NCBI GenBank assembly: GCA_038133505.1
Contig: JAYPTI010000096.1
Location: 1 to 12,949, forward strand
DNA length: 12,949 bases
Direction of reading: 5' to 3'
Source of the DNA: JAYQUR01 sp038133505
GTDB lineage: Bacteria > Pseudomonadota > Alphaproteobacteria > MPNO01 > UBA830
A program made the translations under genes and the position numbers. Positions 12,636 through 12,949 of this stretch are shown in pieces. Position 1 is the stretch's first letter. Each line of letters opens with the position of its first letter. The notes under the pieces were generated by a model. The model was not told the DNA's origin. It saw only the letters and a program-made list of their open reading frames with translations, and did not search any database.

Positions 12636-12949
12636 TCCGATGACCGGCAAGCCCGTCATCGCCGCGGTCGGCGCCGGCCGGATGGGGCGCGGTCTCGCGC
12701 ACGTATTCGCCTATGCCGGCCACGACGTCCGCCTTCTCGACGTCAAGGAGCGCGACGCCGACGGCTACGCCGCCCTCGAAAAGGAAGCGCTGTCCGATGT
12801 CCGGCGGACGGTGGGCCTGATGGCCGCGTTCGGGCTCATTTCGGAGGGCGATATCGACGCTATCGTCGGGCGCGTCTCGGTATTCCCGCTGGCTGAGGCC
12901 GGCGCGGCTCTTGCGGATGCGCCGGTAATTTTCGAGGGCGTCCCCGAGG
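12628..12949 (+). CDS. 3-hydroxyacyl-CoA dehydrogenase family, 3' end cut by window edge
   Basis: The first 107 codons are present. The NAD-binding domain shows VGAGRMGRGLA (14-24, GxGxxG) and an acidic residue at the end of strand 2 (Asp38 in RLLDVK), which favours NAD over NADP. It ends at the family motif FEGVPE just before the edge. The family oxidises 3-hydroxyacyl-CoA, or in related branches L-carnitine, L-gulonate or lambda-crystallin-type substrates. The missing C-terminal domain would decide among these. It starts within the preceding gene (8-base overlap), indicating one operon. ATG 12640 is an alternative start. Confidence 0.88.
   Translation, partial: MADPMTGKPVIAAVGAGRMGRGLAHVFAYAGHDVRLLDVKERDADGYAALEKEALSDVRRTVGLMAAFGLISEGDIDAIVGRVSVFPLAEAGAALADAPVIFEGVPE

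Noticed and set aside
11535..12659. Long open frame on the minus strand opposite the opine-dehydrogenase gene
   Set aside because: It shows the same codon-bias shadow effect. The predicted protein has no motif and the plus strand carries a convincing dehydrogenase.

Overview
This window is high-GC DNA from a proteobacterium, most likely an alphaproteobacterium of the Rhodospirillales/Rhizobiales kind. That placement is inferred from GC-rich codon use and gene content, because no rRNA or other phylogenetic marker is present. A 10-N scaffold gap shows the source is a draft or metagenome-assembled genome. I find no tRNA, rRNA, CRISPR array, insertion sequence, phage gene or integrase.

Layout. 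(a) 1-1616, minus: two alpha/beta hydrolases overlapping by ATGA. The upstream one is kynurenine-formamidase-like; the downstream one runs off the left edge. (b) 1727-3302, minus: two unrelated secreted proteins, each with a signal peptide and a PEP-CTERM (exosortase-sorted) tail. The first has a near-consensus sigma-54 promoter (-24/-12) at 3364-3380. A strong stem-loop lies between the two genes. (c) 3491-5167, plus: a luciferase-like flavin monooxygenase and a MarR regulator in one operon, preceded by a tight cluster of TTTGCA/TGCAAA palindromes and closed by a clean intrinsic terminator. (d) 5249-6115, minus: an HSL-type hydrolase lacking a visible catalytic His, divergent from (e) 6229-6757, plus: a V4R small-ligand-binding protein interrupted by the N gap. 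The gap can be closed by collapsing a 9-base duplication. (f) 6874-8986, plus: an MFS carboxylate-type transporter and an SDR protein in which all four catalytic tetrad positions are substituted. (g) 8999-10659, minus: a class I/II aminotransferase and a small protein resembling an Hpt domain without its phospho-histidine. (h) 10809 to the right edge, plus: a divergent YrdC/Sua5-like protein, an opine-dehydrogenase-family protein and the start of a 3-hydroxyacyl-CoA dehydrogenase, behind a perfect TATAAT box.

How the genes may work together. Most of the window looks like small-molecule catabolism: hydrolases, flavin monooxygenase, transporter, SDR, aminotransferase and two NAD-dependent dehydrogenases, arranged as several short operons. 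The PEP-CTERM pair is a separate module for exopolysaccharide-associated surface proteins, apparently switched by RpoN. The most distinctive points are the sigma-54/PEP-CTERM link, the run of proteins whose family catalytic residues are missing (SDR, Hpt-like, HSL hydrolase), the MarR-type operator cluster, and the YrdC-like/opine-dehydrogenase/HAD gene order.
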